Origin: Hygrocybe punicea
Taxonomy: Eukaryota; Basidiomycota; Agaricomycetes; Agaricales; Hygrophoraceae
DNA: 64,000 bases
Reading direction: 5' to 3'
Assembly: GCA_963556145.1 (NCBI GenBank)
Contig: OY744463.1
Span: forward strand, 7,378,001-7,442,000
A model generated the notes under the pieces. It was given only the letters and a program-made list of their open reading frames with translations. It was not told the DNA's origin and did not search any database. A program made the position numbers and the translations under genes. Of the stretch, positions 1 through 11,451 are shown piece by piece. Numbering within the stretch: position 1 is the first letter of the stretch; each line of letters begins with the position of its first letter.

Positions 1-905
1 CAATTTCTAGTCTGCAGATATTCCTTTCTGGTGTTGGATCTGGTGCCTTTGTAGTGGGTTCCAGTGATTCCATTGTGGGTTCCGGCAGTTCCAGAGTTTG
101 CAAGTTGTCAGATTCACTCTGCTCCCCCTCAAATTGCAAACCCAGTAAGTCAGAAACAATCCAGACTCCCTGCAATGACCCATCTCTGTGAAATGCAACA
201 TTCCACAGTGTTTTAACAGTCCACATTACAGCATTGTAGTCTTCTGCAACTCATAAATCCTATGAATTTCATCTTAGCTGATCATGGTGCCAGTGTCAAT
301 CTCTTTCTGCCTTGATATAAGACCTATACATTGCGTCCAAACTCTCAGAAATCCAATATGTCTGGCTTCTTGCCAGTCCAGGCTTCATGTGGAGTCATTC
401 CATCTAGAGCCTTTCATGGGGGATCAGTTTTGAATGTATGCTGCATGTGCAATGGCTTCTGGCCACAGGAATGTGGGCAGGTTGTTAGCAATTAACATTG
501 CATGGGCCAACTCCAGTAATGTGTGATTAAATCTTTCCACCATTTCACATTGTGAGGATAAGTAAGGGGCCATTGTTTCAATGACAATTTGCTTCTCCAC
601 TGCCCATCTCTCAACTTCCATGTTGACCAGTTCTTTTCCATTATTGAACCACAAATATTTAGGGTTTCGATCAAACTTCTTCTTGATCATGTTTACATAA
701 GCCTTGATGCATTCAGTCACCTGGCTTTTCCACTTCATGAATAATGGGGTTATGGTGCATACTGCATTGTCTGTGAATGAAATATAATATCTTGATCCAC
801 CCATAGACTCCATGTGTGCTGGGCCCCAGATGTCACTTATTAAGTCCACTCTCAAATACTTTTGATCATCCATCAACCTTTTTAGGAAATGGCTGGACAG
901 CCTTG
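1..905 (-). pseudogene. Ty1/copia retrotransposon remnant: integrase core and C-terminal part, running off the left edge
   Basis: Seen: on the minus strand 424-876 encodes a copia integrase core with the motif SDIWGPAHMESMGGSRYY followed by a KYLWFNNGKE stretch that replaces the usual SDNGGEY. Below 424 the same protein continues (KALDGMTPHEAWTGKKPD, then YQGRKRLTLAP) but is broken by TGA and TAG codons. The segment 1-201 reads as the acidic linker that normally lies between integrase and reverse transcriptase. Family knowledge: the integrase of copia elements inserts cDNA into the genome and lies upstream of reverse transcriptase. The reverse transcriptase would lie left of position 1. No LTR is visible. 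The copy is dead: it has several stops, and the second catalytic Asp lies in the altered FNNGKE stretch. The junction with the hAT fragment to the right is near 905. Confidence 0.75.
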
Positions 906-1560
906 AAAACCTTACTGAACTTCCATGTTGGTGTGTGGATGATGGGAGTGATGAACTGGGGCCTGTCCTTGCTGGGCAAATGCAGCAAAGATGGAACCAT
1001 TGGGCCCACTCACATGTAGAGACTCCATCGCCATTTTGACAGCATCCTCACCGAAGCAACAGAGGGCATGGTGCCAGAGGTTCGTGGTTGAGGTTTTGTC
1101 TGACAAATCCTGGTATTGATGCACACCAACAGTATTTGATTTGCACACTCATGCTGCACACAGGAAAAACACTTTCTTGAGTTTTTCTGAAAATGATTTA
1201 GCATTTGTGAGATTCCAACAAAATAAATGGTCCTTACTGAGCTCTTCTTTATGCTGCTCCTCAATGTTGTCATCATCAATCTCAATGACCTTGGGAGAGG
1301 CAGGAGTGTCAACAGGGATGAGGGGGGGTGTGTCTCTGCCATCTTCATTGTCATTGAAAATGATGTCTGGATTGCCTCCCTCAGTCAAAGCTGGAGAAGA
1401 TCAAGAATGCATAGAAAGTGTCTGCTTGAGCTTCTTGAAAGGTTGTGTGATTACATTGGCACCTTTCTTGAGTGCATTCTTGACAATGGCAGCCTTTGAG
1501 AGACAGCAGAAGAGGTGGAGGAGGGGTAGACAGGGTGGTAGACTTAGAAGAACATAAGCT
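906..1560 (-). pseudogene. hAT-type transposase N-terminal fragment with a BED-like zinc finger
   Basis: Seen: the minus strand reads from about 1560 through a basic stretch (AALKKGANV-like, FKKLKQTL), an acidic Pro-rich linker with SPKVIEIDDDN at about 1270-1300, then CKSNTVGVHQYQDLSDK, LWHHALCCFGEDAVKMA and GSIFAAFAQQGQAPVHHS. Known: basidiomycete hAT transposases open with a BED finger of the form C-x-C, RRYQDSKD, LxxHAxxCFGEDAV, followed by SGSIFAAFARQGQ. The match in order and spacing is good. The fragment carries TGA stops near 1149 and 1430 and ends abruptly near 905, where copia integrase sequence begins. The catalytic RNase-H-like domain is absent. This is a dead fragment, distinct from the hAT transposase at 22.6-32.3 kb. 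Confidence 0.6.
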
Positions 1561-3209
1561 TGGTGGTTGTACCATGGTTAGGACAATAATGTACTGGTGA
1601 TGTGGGGATGGGGTCTTTTATACACTGGCTCACCCAATCCTTTGGAAATTGTTGCTTCTGACTTGAAATGTCTGATTCCAAGTCCAAAGCAGACCAGAGC
1701 CATGGTGAGAATGCTAGTGAATCCAAGGCCAATTGAGACAGTTGCCCATGTCCCTGAATCCAACATCAGAAAGGGTTGGGTAAGGGTTGCAGGTAATTTT
1801 TGCATGCAAAACACGATCCCATCAGGAAAAAACTGCAAATAGGTTAGCAGGGGAGATGATGAATGTCCTAGATCAGGACCAGGCAAGAGAGGAACTGAAA
1901 TCACTGGCTATTGTTGGCAAGGAATGAGTACATGAGGTCAAATGAATCTTAGATCAGGATGAACCAAGTACAAGCGAGAGAAGAAAAAAAAGATTGTGAC
2001 CAGAACAGTGAGGGGTATGATTGCATGGGTGGAGGCTTCAAATTGACTGCAGGCTGCAATCACAAATGGAGAAAAATTAAGGGCTGCAGGGAATAAAATT
2101 AGTGGGTAGAGAACTAGTATAATGCAACTAGTTGGTGAAAATGTGAGGACATGGCAATTGGCCTGTGTCTAAGACCCTGGAAACCCCTGGAACTGTGGTT
2201 TTGGGTACAGTGCAGCCAAGGGTATGAAATCTCATACCTGAACCCATACCTGGCTGACCCTTACCCCTGACACCCCAGTTTTACCCTACCCCCTGCTCTA
2301 CCCTAAGTCCAGATTGTTCAATCAATTTAAAAATTTCCAAAAATTGTCAAGATACCTGCAAACAGCTGTATTTCATCTGTACTATGTCTGTACACATTAA
2401 TATTGCCTCAAAGGACTAAAATAAAGAAAAACACAGTATATGTACTTTTAGTCCTTGAAAAAATGAACCATTTTCTCCCTACAACCATTTTCATAGGAGT
2501 TCATTCAATGCCATAATTTGACAATATCATTTTGGGTGTCAAAAAGTGCTGGTTTACCTTTTGTCTCATCTACAAGTCACTAAATATGATCCAACTGTAA
2601 TGATAGGAGTAGATAGCCCTTAAGAAATAGTACAACTTTCACTTTGTAACCATGTTAATCCATGCAGTACTTCATGAGATACAAGGTAGAGCACAGAAAT
2701 TTTTACCAAGTCCATATTATTTTAATTGATCAAAATTTTCCAAAAGTGTCAAGCTTACTACAAATGACTGTAAAAAAGGTCCTAACTCACACTGGATGTA
2801 TATTTCTAATAAAAATATCATGAAATTGTTTTGAAATTAGTCCATATTATTTTAACATGTCATTTGCAGAAAACATTAAGATATATGGTGCATATTTTTT
2901 GTATATTTCTGAAAAGGGTATAATAAAGATACGATAAAAATTTAAGAAAAGAAAAGATGTTCAAAGACTGTGAAATTGTATTTCTTTTAAGATAGCATTC
3001 AAGATATTTTTATGATAACTTCCTTTAAAATGAACAGAAATTATTCAAAATGTTTTTAAACTTTTTCTTACAATGGGTGACTTCCCGCAGCATTTCTAAA
3101 TATTTGTTAGACAAATAAAAAATATAAATTGTAGTCAGCTGAGATGCCGTGCACGTTCAGGGTCCAGATTTTTTTCATCGGTCAAGTTTGAACCGTTTCT
3201 AAACCTTAA

Positions 3210-3239
3210 TCTGTTCGACACCCCCCCCCCTCGAACAGA
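3210..3239. repeat. Perfect 9-bp inverted repeat around a C10 run
   Basis: TCTGTTCGA (3210-3218) and TCGAACAGA (3231-3239) pair perfectly across a loop containing ten consecutive C. It could form a hairpin, or an i-motif/G-quadruplex on the opposite strand. No neighbouring gene gives it a role. Confidence 0.6.
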
Positions 3240-3630
3240 CTTGTCAGCTTATATTTTGTGAACATAAACCCAAAACAGAAAGAGTGGTACCAAATGTAGG
3301 TAACATGTTTCGAGGTCTCATATTCTGGCTGACTTCCGTCATTCAGCAAACTCTGGTTGTCCTCTTATAAATTGAGCTTGACAACTCCGTTGTAGATGCG
3401 GGTTCGGGGTGGCTTCAGAACAATAAAGAAAAGATCCTAACCAGAGGGGTGTCAGCATAGAAGTGACTGTGGATAATCAGTGTTGGGGATAGTAATAAAT
3501 GAAGAAATGGAATGTAAAAAAAGTAAGCCGCCATGTAAGACTAGACAAATAACGATAAATCTGGCGATGAACGGAATGAAAACGGGCAAATAACAATGAA
3601 CCCGACAATGCCGACAATGTTGGGTTCGGC

Positions 3631-3665
3631 GGGTTGGGTTGGGTTGGGTTGGGTTGGGTTGGGTC
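3631..3665. repeat. GGGTT tandem repeat (six units plus a variant)
   Basis: Six consecutive GGGTT units are followed by GGGTC. The flanks at 3605-3630 and 4150-4200 carry looser versions of the same word. The common fungal telomere repeat is TTAGGG, so this is not a standard telomeric tract. Confidence 0.8.
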
Positions 3666-4638
3666 GGAAACGATGAACAAATAACGGGAACAATGATAAA
3701 GACAATGAAATAAACTATAGTAATCTAAGGGTCTACGAGGACGAGCATTTGAAGTGATTAAAAATGATTCTTACTATGAGGGAAATGGGGACTAATGGTA
3801 TCTCTTTTTGTATGGTCATCGGGGACCGTTTTTATAGTACATGAGTGTGTAGTCTACTTTTGGACATGTCTATTTCGGCCGATGGTAAACTACAAAGAGA
3901 AGTTGAAATGGGGATGAGAAGAGGGGGGTTGCAAGGCGACAGTGACAGGAAAATGGAGGGGAAAATGAATGTCCAAGATAAAGATCTAAAATCTCATACA
4001 TATCTCCAAAAGGACGAGGGGATGCATATATAAGGCAAGTCCGAAGTCACGGATCGAGTCCGATGAGATCTGTCTCCTATAATTAGAACTCCGGGGCTTC
4101 TGAGGCTGCTGGATTTGGTCCAAAAGCGGCCATCACAAAGCGGCATGTGTAGGGTTATGTCGGTCACATCAGGTCACATCACATCAGGTTGCGTCGGGTT
4201 GGAATAGGAATCGTTTGGAGGCATCAGGTTCATCCGGATTTGTGAGATATCGACGATATGGACTCAGGGGAACGTTGAATCTCTACACCGTCAACATCAT
4301 CTGGTGCACTGTTTTCACCATTGGTTGGATGCTGAACTCTTCCGGGCACAGTGTAAGGTCCCCACTTGTCATGTGGCAGCTTTCAGGTGCTTTGAGGCTT
4401 AACTCCTTTCCAGGCTGAACTATGCTGGTGACCCTGCCATGTTTCAATATACGGCACAACTTGCAATGCTTCTAGCTCACCTGTGATTGTCGAGGCCCTG
4501 CCAGAACCACCTTACAAATGTAGTTGCCATCGCTCCAAATCCAACTATGAAATGACCTCAACATCGCAAAGAAGTCCACCCACCGACGACACTCCTTTTT
4601 TTCACTTCCTCGTTACATTGCTCCTTATCATTTTTAAG

Positions 4639-6429
4639 ATGGCTGAATTACCTGTCTTCCATTTTTCACCACCCTCGTCAAAAGTCCCTGAACTATACTA
4701 TGATGACAATAACCACCCGTATGCTTGCAACTTGTGAGGAAACTGGGTTCCATACCATGGCCCATTACAGGTATGAGTTATAATACGTCAAAACTTGTTA
4801 ATTTTTGTTTACATTCTTCAGTTTGGCCAGGTTGCTGCCTCTAATAATGGCATCCACAACACCTCATGTCGTGGACCCAATCTGCCACTGATGAATGCAT
4901 TTCCTGTATGTCCTTTTCTTTCTTTTTGGTGGGGATTGCCATGCTGATATATGTGCTATAGAGTCCTGCCCTTGTGGTGCCGTCTATGATGCCCTCATCT
5001 TCTAGTGATTGCCGTGACATCGCAATCGATCCATCCCTGGTTCCCCTTCCAAATGACAATAACCGAGACCTATCAGACCCTCCTGCCATCACTAAAGCCC
5101 ATGGTTATTCTGCTTCGGCCGAAATTGCTGGAGCTCGGCGTAAAGCTTCATCAAACGGCAAGAACCTGGCACCTGCTGCAGTAGTGGCAAAGAAGCACAA
5201 GACTGTTCCTAATGTTGAGGATTTAGACGTTGTGCAGTCAAGACATGGCCAACCACCGGGTGCTGGGAATTATGCAGACAATGACGTGGCCATTTTGCTG
5301 GACTTCATGGAAGATGAACTCCCCATTGGAATGCATGGCTGGGGTATTGTCCATGCAAGTACATGAATTGGGCCCATCAGCATCGGCACCCTGAGTGTGG
5401 CCTCAAGTCTCTTGAAACAAAATTCAAACAGGTAAGAATGTCATTTATGTTGTCGTATTTGATCTGACATAGTTTCAGCTTGTTAAAACAACTAAACCAA
5501 CTGGCGATGGCATGGTTTCACCCACTGTTAAAAGGGCATGGAAGATAGATGCGCTCATTGATGAACATGCTGGAACTCATGAACCCACAGATTCAGACTA
5601 TGATGGTGACGCAGATGATGCTATCATTGATACACCAACCCCTGCAGCAGAGTTGAGCAGCGATGATAACAAACCTCCTCCCCCAAAAGTCACAGCTCAC
5701 ATTACCCATCCTGACATTTTGTCGTGTCCTAATTGCAACCAAGCCCATGGACGTGGGATTGATGTCATGGAGAAACTAACTAGGGCCTTTGAACCATCTG
5801 CACAGCAAGCACGTGATGAGCAGCGTGCAAGTCGTTCTCTCCAAAACTCTCAATTCATGGTACTATCTCACCAGCTCCGAGATGCTCAGGCAATGATTGA
5901 GTCCCTGCAATCACAGGTCATGGATCTTCAAAGTCAAGTTCACACTTTGGCAAGCGCTCGAGATCGGGCTGAACTGAAAATGGAGATGCTGCAGATGTCC
6001 ATGGCAACTGGAGCTCCTCCAGTTCATCAACATATGCCCGCTCCTGTTTATTCACACCAAACCAGATCAAAGTGCAAATACGAAGAGACACATCCAGATG
6101 GTAGTGGGTCTGTTTATTGGATGACAGACACTGATATCAATTCATCGGATGCTGAAAACAAGCCAATCCGATGTCGCCAATTCCCTCCCCATTCCCATGG
6201 TTCTCATCATCCCTGTTCTCATGGTTCTCAACATCTTACTTTGCCAACATCATCTTGCCGTTGTTCACCCTCAATTATTTCCATAAACTCCAGTCCTGCA
6301 CTGGCTGCATGTCAGGTTGGGCTGTTACCATTTGAACCCATTCTCAATAATCCTGCCGTTCCACCGGTTCAAGTCAAGCTTGAACCTATTACGCCAGTTC
6401 AAGTCAAGCTTGAACCTGTAGTTATTTAA
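4639..6429 (+). pseudogene. DUF6818-type protein, probable DNA-binding partner gene of a Harbinger transposon (decayed)
   Basis: Seen: a four-exon model starting MAELPVFHF at 4639. Introns are 4771-4821, 4906-4961 and 5432-5478 (51, 56 and 47 bp), all GT-AG. The conserved block GNYADNDVAILLDFMEDELP (about 5260-5320) continues into HPECGLKSLETKFKQ and, across the third intron, LVKTTKPTGDG. This is the SANT/Myb-like pattern I associate with DUF6818. It is followed by an acidic region, a CPNCN pair and a coiled coil rich in Q/L (5840-6000). Broken in two places: an in-frame TGA near 4735, and a missing base near 5358 between HGWGIVHA and YMNWAHQHRHP. Neighbour: it faces the DDE transposase at 6588-9980, an arrangement repeated at 46.8-49.9 kb. 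Inference: it is the second ORF of the same Harbinger element. The stop or the shift could instead reflect a missed intron or a sequencing error. Confidence 0.65.
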
Positions 6430-7301
6430 TTTTCTTTGATCCATTCCTTCACCCACAGTCTTTACTGGAAAATTTCTATTACTCCATCACACTGTCTTTA
6501 CTCATCGTTTCATCATCTTTCCTCATCTCACAGTCATTACTCATTGTCTTCAAACCATAACTCGTTAGTATTAACTATATACAGTCTTTACTCATACACG
6601 GCTACAGTATGAAAACAAGCAACACGGTCATTTTTCCTCTGCTCCAAAAATAAAATGTTCTCAAATGAATCCCACACCCAACTATCAATCGCAGCAGCCT
6701 GCCATTGAGGCATATATACTGATTGAATTTGGTTAAGTCCCACCCTTCGACATCATAGGCAAAAATTGCGCACACAACTCTCTAGAAGGTCTCCACGGCG
6801 ATCTGAAAATGACACTTCCAGTGGCACACATAGCTGCCCAAATGACCCTTGTAGTCCACGATTTCCCCACTCCGCAGTTTGCCTATATGACAATAGTTGC
6901 CAATCGAAGGCAAGAGCATCTTCTATTGCCCCTTGAGTTCCCACTAGAGATTGCCCTGCTGTGATTGGTGCACAAATCCTGCCAAGAATTGAGTCCATAC
7001 CACGGGGAAATGCTGTGTCGGCAACAAGGTAGTAGCCGTTGGGGGTTGTGTTGCCGAAGTTCAGTTCGGTCCAGTTCCAAGCCTTTTGGGCGGAACTGCA
7101 AACTGAACTTCGGGTCTGGTTTGGCACATGACCCAGACAGCATTGAACCATCTCGCTGCATTCGGTCTGGGTTCAGACGCGGTCTGAACCCAGACCGAGG
7201 TTGGCTCACCCCATGAGCTCCGTTCTCCTCGTGAATGGCAGGCACATATCAATTGATATGGCGCTACACTTCGCGAGGTAGTTGGGCTGCGGGGGAGCTG
7301 T

Positions 7302-7640
7302 CCAGTGCTGCTGCTGCTGCTGCTGCTGGCCGTCGTGGTTGTCGTTGCCATTGTTGTTGCCGCCGCTGGTGGTGGTGGTGGTGGTGGTGGTGGTGTTGCA
7401 GCTGTCGCACATCCGTTGCTGCCAGCGCTGCTGCTTCTGTTGCTGCTGCTGTTGCTGCCAGTGCTGCTGCTTCTATTGCTGCCACTGCTGCTTCTGCTGT
7501 TGCAGCTGCTGCTGGCTGTTGCCATCGTCGTTGCCTGGTTGCCATAGCCGTTTCCATTTCTGTTGCCGCCGCTGGTGGTGGTGGTGGTGGTGGTGGTGGT
7601 GGTGGTGGTGGTGTTGCAGCTGTCATGCATCCGTTGGCAT
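7302..7640. repeat. Trinucleotide-rich block (GCT/GGT) with an internal duplication
   Basis: Runs of GCT (7302-7326, 7418-7515) and GGT (7368-7395, 7571-7612) dominate. The segment ending GTTGCCGCCGCTGGTGGTGG occurs twice (about 7355 and 7562), each followed by GTTGCAGCTGTC and CATCCGTTG, so a block of about 200 bp was duplicated. The many overlapping ORFs on both strands (poly-Pro, poly-His, poly-Thr, poly-Ala) are products of the repeat, not genes. Confidence 0.8.
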
Positions 7641-7782
7641 TGGGTTGGCATTGGCATCCATCTTGTGCCAAGATGGGTGTGGCTGCAACATGGTCACAGT
7701 CGAGTTCCCTGTCGCAAATGACATTAGTAAAGTTAAGAAAAGATTGAAACTGACCTTGATGAACACAACACAAATTCAACTC

Positions 7783-7833
7783 GTGTTGATGTTGTGTTGC
7801 ATGTTGATGTTGTGTTGCGTGTTGATGTTGTGT
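7783..7833. repeat. 18-bp tandem repeat, about three copies
   Basis: The unit GTGTTGATGTTGTGTTGC occurs nearly three times in a row with one variable base between units, inside the outer hAT-like element. Confidence 0.85.
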
Positions 7834-7930
7834 GAAAGCTACATGGTCATGGCCGGTCACATGATACCATTTAACACGAAATAGTAAGTAAAGAAATACG
7901 AAAAACAAATGAAATAAATACCATAAAAAT

Positions 7931-8722
7931 TAGTGCATGACAGGGGTACACCCGTGACCTTCTGGGGCTGTACCCGTACCCGTACCCGAGGCCCAGGGGT
8001 GCGGGTATCTGCAGGTGTATGCAGGGGTAAGGGTATACCCTTGATATTTGGTCATTTTTGCTGATTATTCGATTTTTATTAAATCTTGTACATGTCGGAT
8101 CGCTTTGATATAAAGGATGGAGTTGTAGAGAACTCTCCTGAGAAGCTCTGGAACATTTTTGGTAATTTTATGAGGCCTTGTTCCCATGTTATTCATCAAA
8201 TACCACCAAATACCACCAAAATCAGCCAAAATAGGTTGTTTTTGAGGAAACTATATTGTATGACATTACTGGGAATGGGTGTAGTGTGTTATCAACCATT
8301 TATTAATACCTTACCAATGCAATACCATTGCCCAAACCACCAGAAGTGTCCAGTTTCCTGTCATGCACTAAAGAAAATACCTTTTTTCATGATTTTTGGC
8401 ATGTTTCTGATTTTTAGTGACTCAGATACCTCTCAGTTGGTTCTGATGTAAACTGAAATGTTGTTCGAAATGTTCTTTGGAGTGCTCTGAATTTTACTTT
8501 ATGATTTTAGCAAGCCTGAGTGTTGAGATATCCATTAAAAACCATCAAAAATTCAAAAAACCACTGTTTTTGGGCCCAAAAAAATGTTTCAAGGGCTCAG
8601 GCACATACCCCCATGGGTACGGCATGGGTATCACGGGTCAGAGACCCTGTACTCGTACCCGTACCCGTGCTGTACCCGTACTCTTTACCCCCGAGTGTAT
8701 CAGGTACCCCTGTCATGCACTA
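7931..8722. mobile_element. Second hAT-like element (MITE) nested inside the first
   Basis: Seen: a perfect 19-bp terminal inverted repeat starting TAGTGCATGACAGGGGTAC at 7931 and mirrored at 8722. Flanks are ATAAAAAT (7923-7930) and GTAAAAAT (8723-8730), an 8-bp duplication with one mismatch. Both ends carry clusters of TACCCG hexamers, typical subterminal transposase-binding repeats. At 792 bp, no transposase is encoded; the two 121-codon ORFs inside (8086-8451, 8477-8842) show no recognisable domain, and the second runs out of the element. Confidence 0.88.
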
Positions 8723-10315
8723 GTAAAAATAGCTGCGTTCACGGTTTGGACGCGGTTTGGAGCCGTTCAGGAAATCCAGCGGGCCTTGAAACCTGGAACT
8801 GAACCCGCAGTCCGGTTCAGCACTTGGCTGAACTTAGACTGAACATAGGGTTTGGTTTGGGGTTTGAACCGGGTTCGGCTAGGTTCGGAACTGAACTACA
8901 GCAACACTAGTTGGGGGTGTGATTGAGAAGCTTTTTATAGATCGGTTTTGCAACGCGAGAGTCATGCCAACTGCTGGGGGCATTCAAGTTTGTAGCAATG
9001 ATGGTCCCTGATGCCACATAAGTTAGCTAGTAATAGACTTAGATTGGAATGCGTACATACCATCAGGAGAAAATACCAAAACAGAAGAAATGAAGTGACT
9101 GGATAACCATGTGTTGTATGTTGCATTCTCGATGTCCTCGTCACTCGAAGTCTGAATGGGTAATTTCAAACCATCAATGCTCGCAAAAGCTCCTGTCAAG
9201 AGTGGGTGTTGCTCGCGGATGACAGCATTGAGCTGGAAAAACTCGGATTGAGATGGATGGTCATTGGTACAATGTTTAGGCCACTGAATACTAGCATCAG
9301 GCATGGATCGAAGTACATTGAGGAGGATTTTGAGGCTAAATGTTATGTACCACTGGAGAGGTACCAAGGTACCTCTCTGGGGGCTCACGCAGGACTCGAG
9401 GTGGAAGTCAACTGGATAGGAAGGATGAGACTGACTACTACATCGGGAACTGCTACTGACTAAGGGACTGGTCACGTGATCTACCACTACACTGCGAGAC
9501 TGTGGATGGGACCAATGCGAAGATCTCTTGCAGATTGACTTCGAGGATGGTAGAGTTGATATAATGTAGAATGCAACCAAGGGCTCCTTCAGCACTTAGT
9601 GATCGCCGACCAGGATGTGAATGCCCTTCAACATTCACATCGTAACGGGGAATCAGGCTCTCGTACCATCGCTGCCCAAATCCAGCTGCCAGTATGCTGT
9701 TGAAAGTTGCAACATCAAAACCCATGGTTGTAATGAATGCCCGATCGTTTTGACTAGCATGCAGTTGCTGCCAGGGTGTGTTGATCCTGGGATTCAGGAG
9801 TAATTGTGGATGAGTGAGGTATAGGCAACTCTGGTTTCATTGTTCTGCACGTTGCAGTCAAGACAATTCGATGCCAGCCAATATGGTCGCAAAGGCAAGC
9901 ATGGTCTGCTCTTGCTCATCATCAGCTTCTTCTTCAGCAAGATTGCTTTCGATGAATATTGCCTCATCGGATGAGGCCATTGTTGAATATATTTATTATT
10001 CTTTGGTGCTACGGTTTAGTATTTTGAATAAAAACTTAACATTTAAACATGGCTGTGCCATCAGAAACGAAATGTTTCCACATGAATCATTTATAAATGC
10101 TGTGGGAAGTCACCCAATGATGTGCTAAAGTAACATGGATTAATTTCAAGATATAACTTCAAGATATTTTGAGTAGAACTGCTATGGCTTGCATCCAGTG
10201 TCAGCTCAATAGGAACACATACTGAGACAAATATCAAATTGAGAGCATAATATCTGTGTATTATTTGGACAGCCATGGTATCATTACAAGTTCAAATACC
10301 TTCCCATTCTACTTT

Positions 10316-11451
10316 TCAACAGCTGTCAAACATCAACTTGCCAGGTCGGCCCACAAGACCATCACTATTCAGGCTCAACTCACACCGTCCACGATACAGG
10401 CAAAGGGCGGCATAATGGAAATTGGCCCATCTATGGCCGGCGAATACCACACGAAGACGAGGCAGAGGTAAGCCGGCCTGAACAAGATATTCACGGTCAA
10501 GGCATTCATAGCCCATCTGGTCTGATGACCAGTAGGCCGGATGGATGATGATTCCACTCTCATGATTCTCCGGTCGAGGGAGAATAAAGTGGAGCTTGTC
10601 ATGCTTTCCCGCATTCTGAGCCAGAAACTTTCTCGCAGATTCAGCAGCGGTATCGTCCCAGTACGGGGTGCACTCAAGTTTAGTCACTATGGGTAGTATA
10701 TTATTAATGACAAGGTAGAATTGTAGCAAGAACCACCAACCCAGAAAATAATTCTCGCCGGACTCAAGAATACCACACTTCAGGAGGACTCGTGGTGCCT
10801 GGGCTATCCAGCATTGGCATAATGCGTAGTCGTTAACATTGACAACCTCCCAGCTGAGAGGTGCTCGGAAGAGAGTGCAGTCAAAGGGGTAACTAGACGC
10901 CGACATTTCAGTCATGCTTCGAGCGAGAAGCACAGGGGGTCGGACCTCAATACACCATCTGTTTGAAGAGAAGCACAATAGGTCGTGAACTTCGGGGTCC
11001 AGCGAAGACAAGCAAGCTCAGTTGCGTCCCAAAGGTGCCTCGCAAAAACTACTCCACTGTGCAAATGAATAATGCTTCCAACAAACCCTGGATGAGTGAA
11101 AGTGGAATCTTGTATGGTTTCCCATTTGTCCGGACGATTTATTGCATACACCATGGTGTAAAATTGGGGCAAAAAAGACAGATTCGTTAAAGTATCGCCC
11201 GGGATTCGGAGATTCCTGAAAAACTCCTTGTTTGTGATTTCCTTCGGAAGGTGCCTGTCCGGATTGAATGGATGACGTTCGTGGACATTACCCATCCAGG
11301 CTTGAAAAGCGGTAGTGTTAATTGAAAACCCTGTATCTATCTCCAGTCTCCCACTGTCGTCGACCAGGAGGTCGTTGCTAGTACAAGACATGAAACTCAG
11401 AGTATAACAGAGAGCAAGCGGGTGCAACTGACGCTTTTGGATAATTACCAC
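10316..11451 (-). CDS. Hypothetical protein, two overlapping frames (frame shift or unmodelled intron)
   Basis: I do not recognise this gene. Seen: 10912-11451 encodes an open frame containing MSCTSNDLLVDDSGRLEID and FYTMVYAINRPDKW. A second frame, 10316-11011, continues with LDPEVHDLLCFSSNRW, a Trp/Leu-rich hydrophobic stretch near 10690-10760, and GIIIHPAYWSSDQMGYECLD. The frames overlap by about 100 bp around 10912-11011, so either a one-base shift or a short intron joins them. Amino-acid usage looks coding in both. A plausible intron lies just upstream: GTAAGT at about 11456 with an acceptor near 11397, just before MSCTSN. No signal peptide or catalytic motif is evident. It may be one host gene that lost its frame. 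Confidence 0.45.

Larger units (their letters stand above)
1600..4638. other. Non-genic stretch, AT-rich, with small repeats
   Basis: I find no convincing coding region here. Most of 2300-3160 is AT-rich with no ORF of note. A hairpin with a C10 loop lies at 3210-3239 and a GGGTT tandem repeat at 3631-3665. The segment 2200-2290 is rich in TACCC-type words, like the ends of the element at 7931-8722, but no terminal repeat could be paired. Confidence 0.5.
7046..8909. mobile_element. hAT-like non-autonomous element inserted in the Harbinger transposase
   Basis: Seen: direct repeats GTTGGGGG at 7038-7045 and 8910-8917 flank the element. Its ends are imperfect inverted repeats, TTGTGTTGCCGAAGTTCAGT on the left and TAGTGTTGCTGTAGTTCAGT on the right (read inward). 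Subterminal GGTTCAG/GAACC words are abundant at both ends. An 8-bp duplication with short repeats of this form fits the hAT superfamily. No transposase is encoded; the interior is low-complexity trinucleotide sequence plus a second nested element at 7931-8722. Without the nested element it is about 1.06 kb. Confidence 0.85.
6588..9980 (-). pseudogene. PIF/Harbinger-type DDE transposase (DDE_Tnp_4), split by an inserted element
   Basis: Seen: the N-terminus MASSDEAIF starts at 9980. LNPRINTPWQQL and MGFDVATF follow near 9725-9780. Next come FASIDGLKLP (first Asp) and SSVLVFSPDG, then a 50-60 bp intron and LNAPSSWHDSRVA up to 8918. The protein resumes at 7037 with GYYLVADTAFPRG (second Asp) and RQTAEWG (Glu), and ends near 6588 after VYMPQWQ. 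Known: these residues form the catalytic triad of Harbinger nucleases. The two halves are separated by the element 7046-8909 with an 8-bp duplication, and joining them keeps the frame (NHTPN to GYYLV). Other damage: a TGA in the N-terminal region near 9865, a frame shift near 9830, a TGA near 6751, and an odd spacer of about 180 bp near 9350-9480. It pairs with the DUF6818 gene tail to tail. Confidence 0.8.

Noticed and set aside
424..1148. The whole block as one copia element with a gag-pre-integrase domain
   Set aside because: LWHHALCCFGEDAVKMA first looked like the copia LWHxRLGH motif, but the following GSIFAAFAQQGQ and preceding acidic linker match hAT BED-finger proteins better.
3631..3665. 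Possible telomere or interstitial telomere
   Set aside because: The unit is GGGTT, not TTAGGG. It is only six copies long and lies in the middle of ordinary repeats.
7235..7908. Long ORFs on both strands rich in Pro, His, Thr, Ala and Cys
   Set aside because: All follow from GCT/GGT trinucleotide runs inside a transposon. Every frame is open on both strands and no domain appears.
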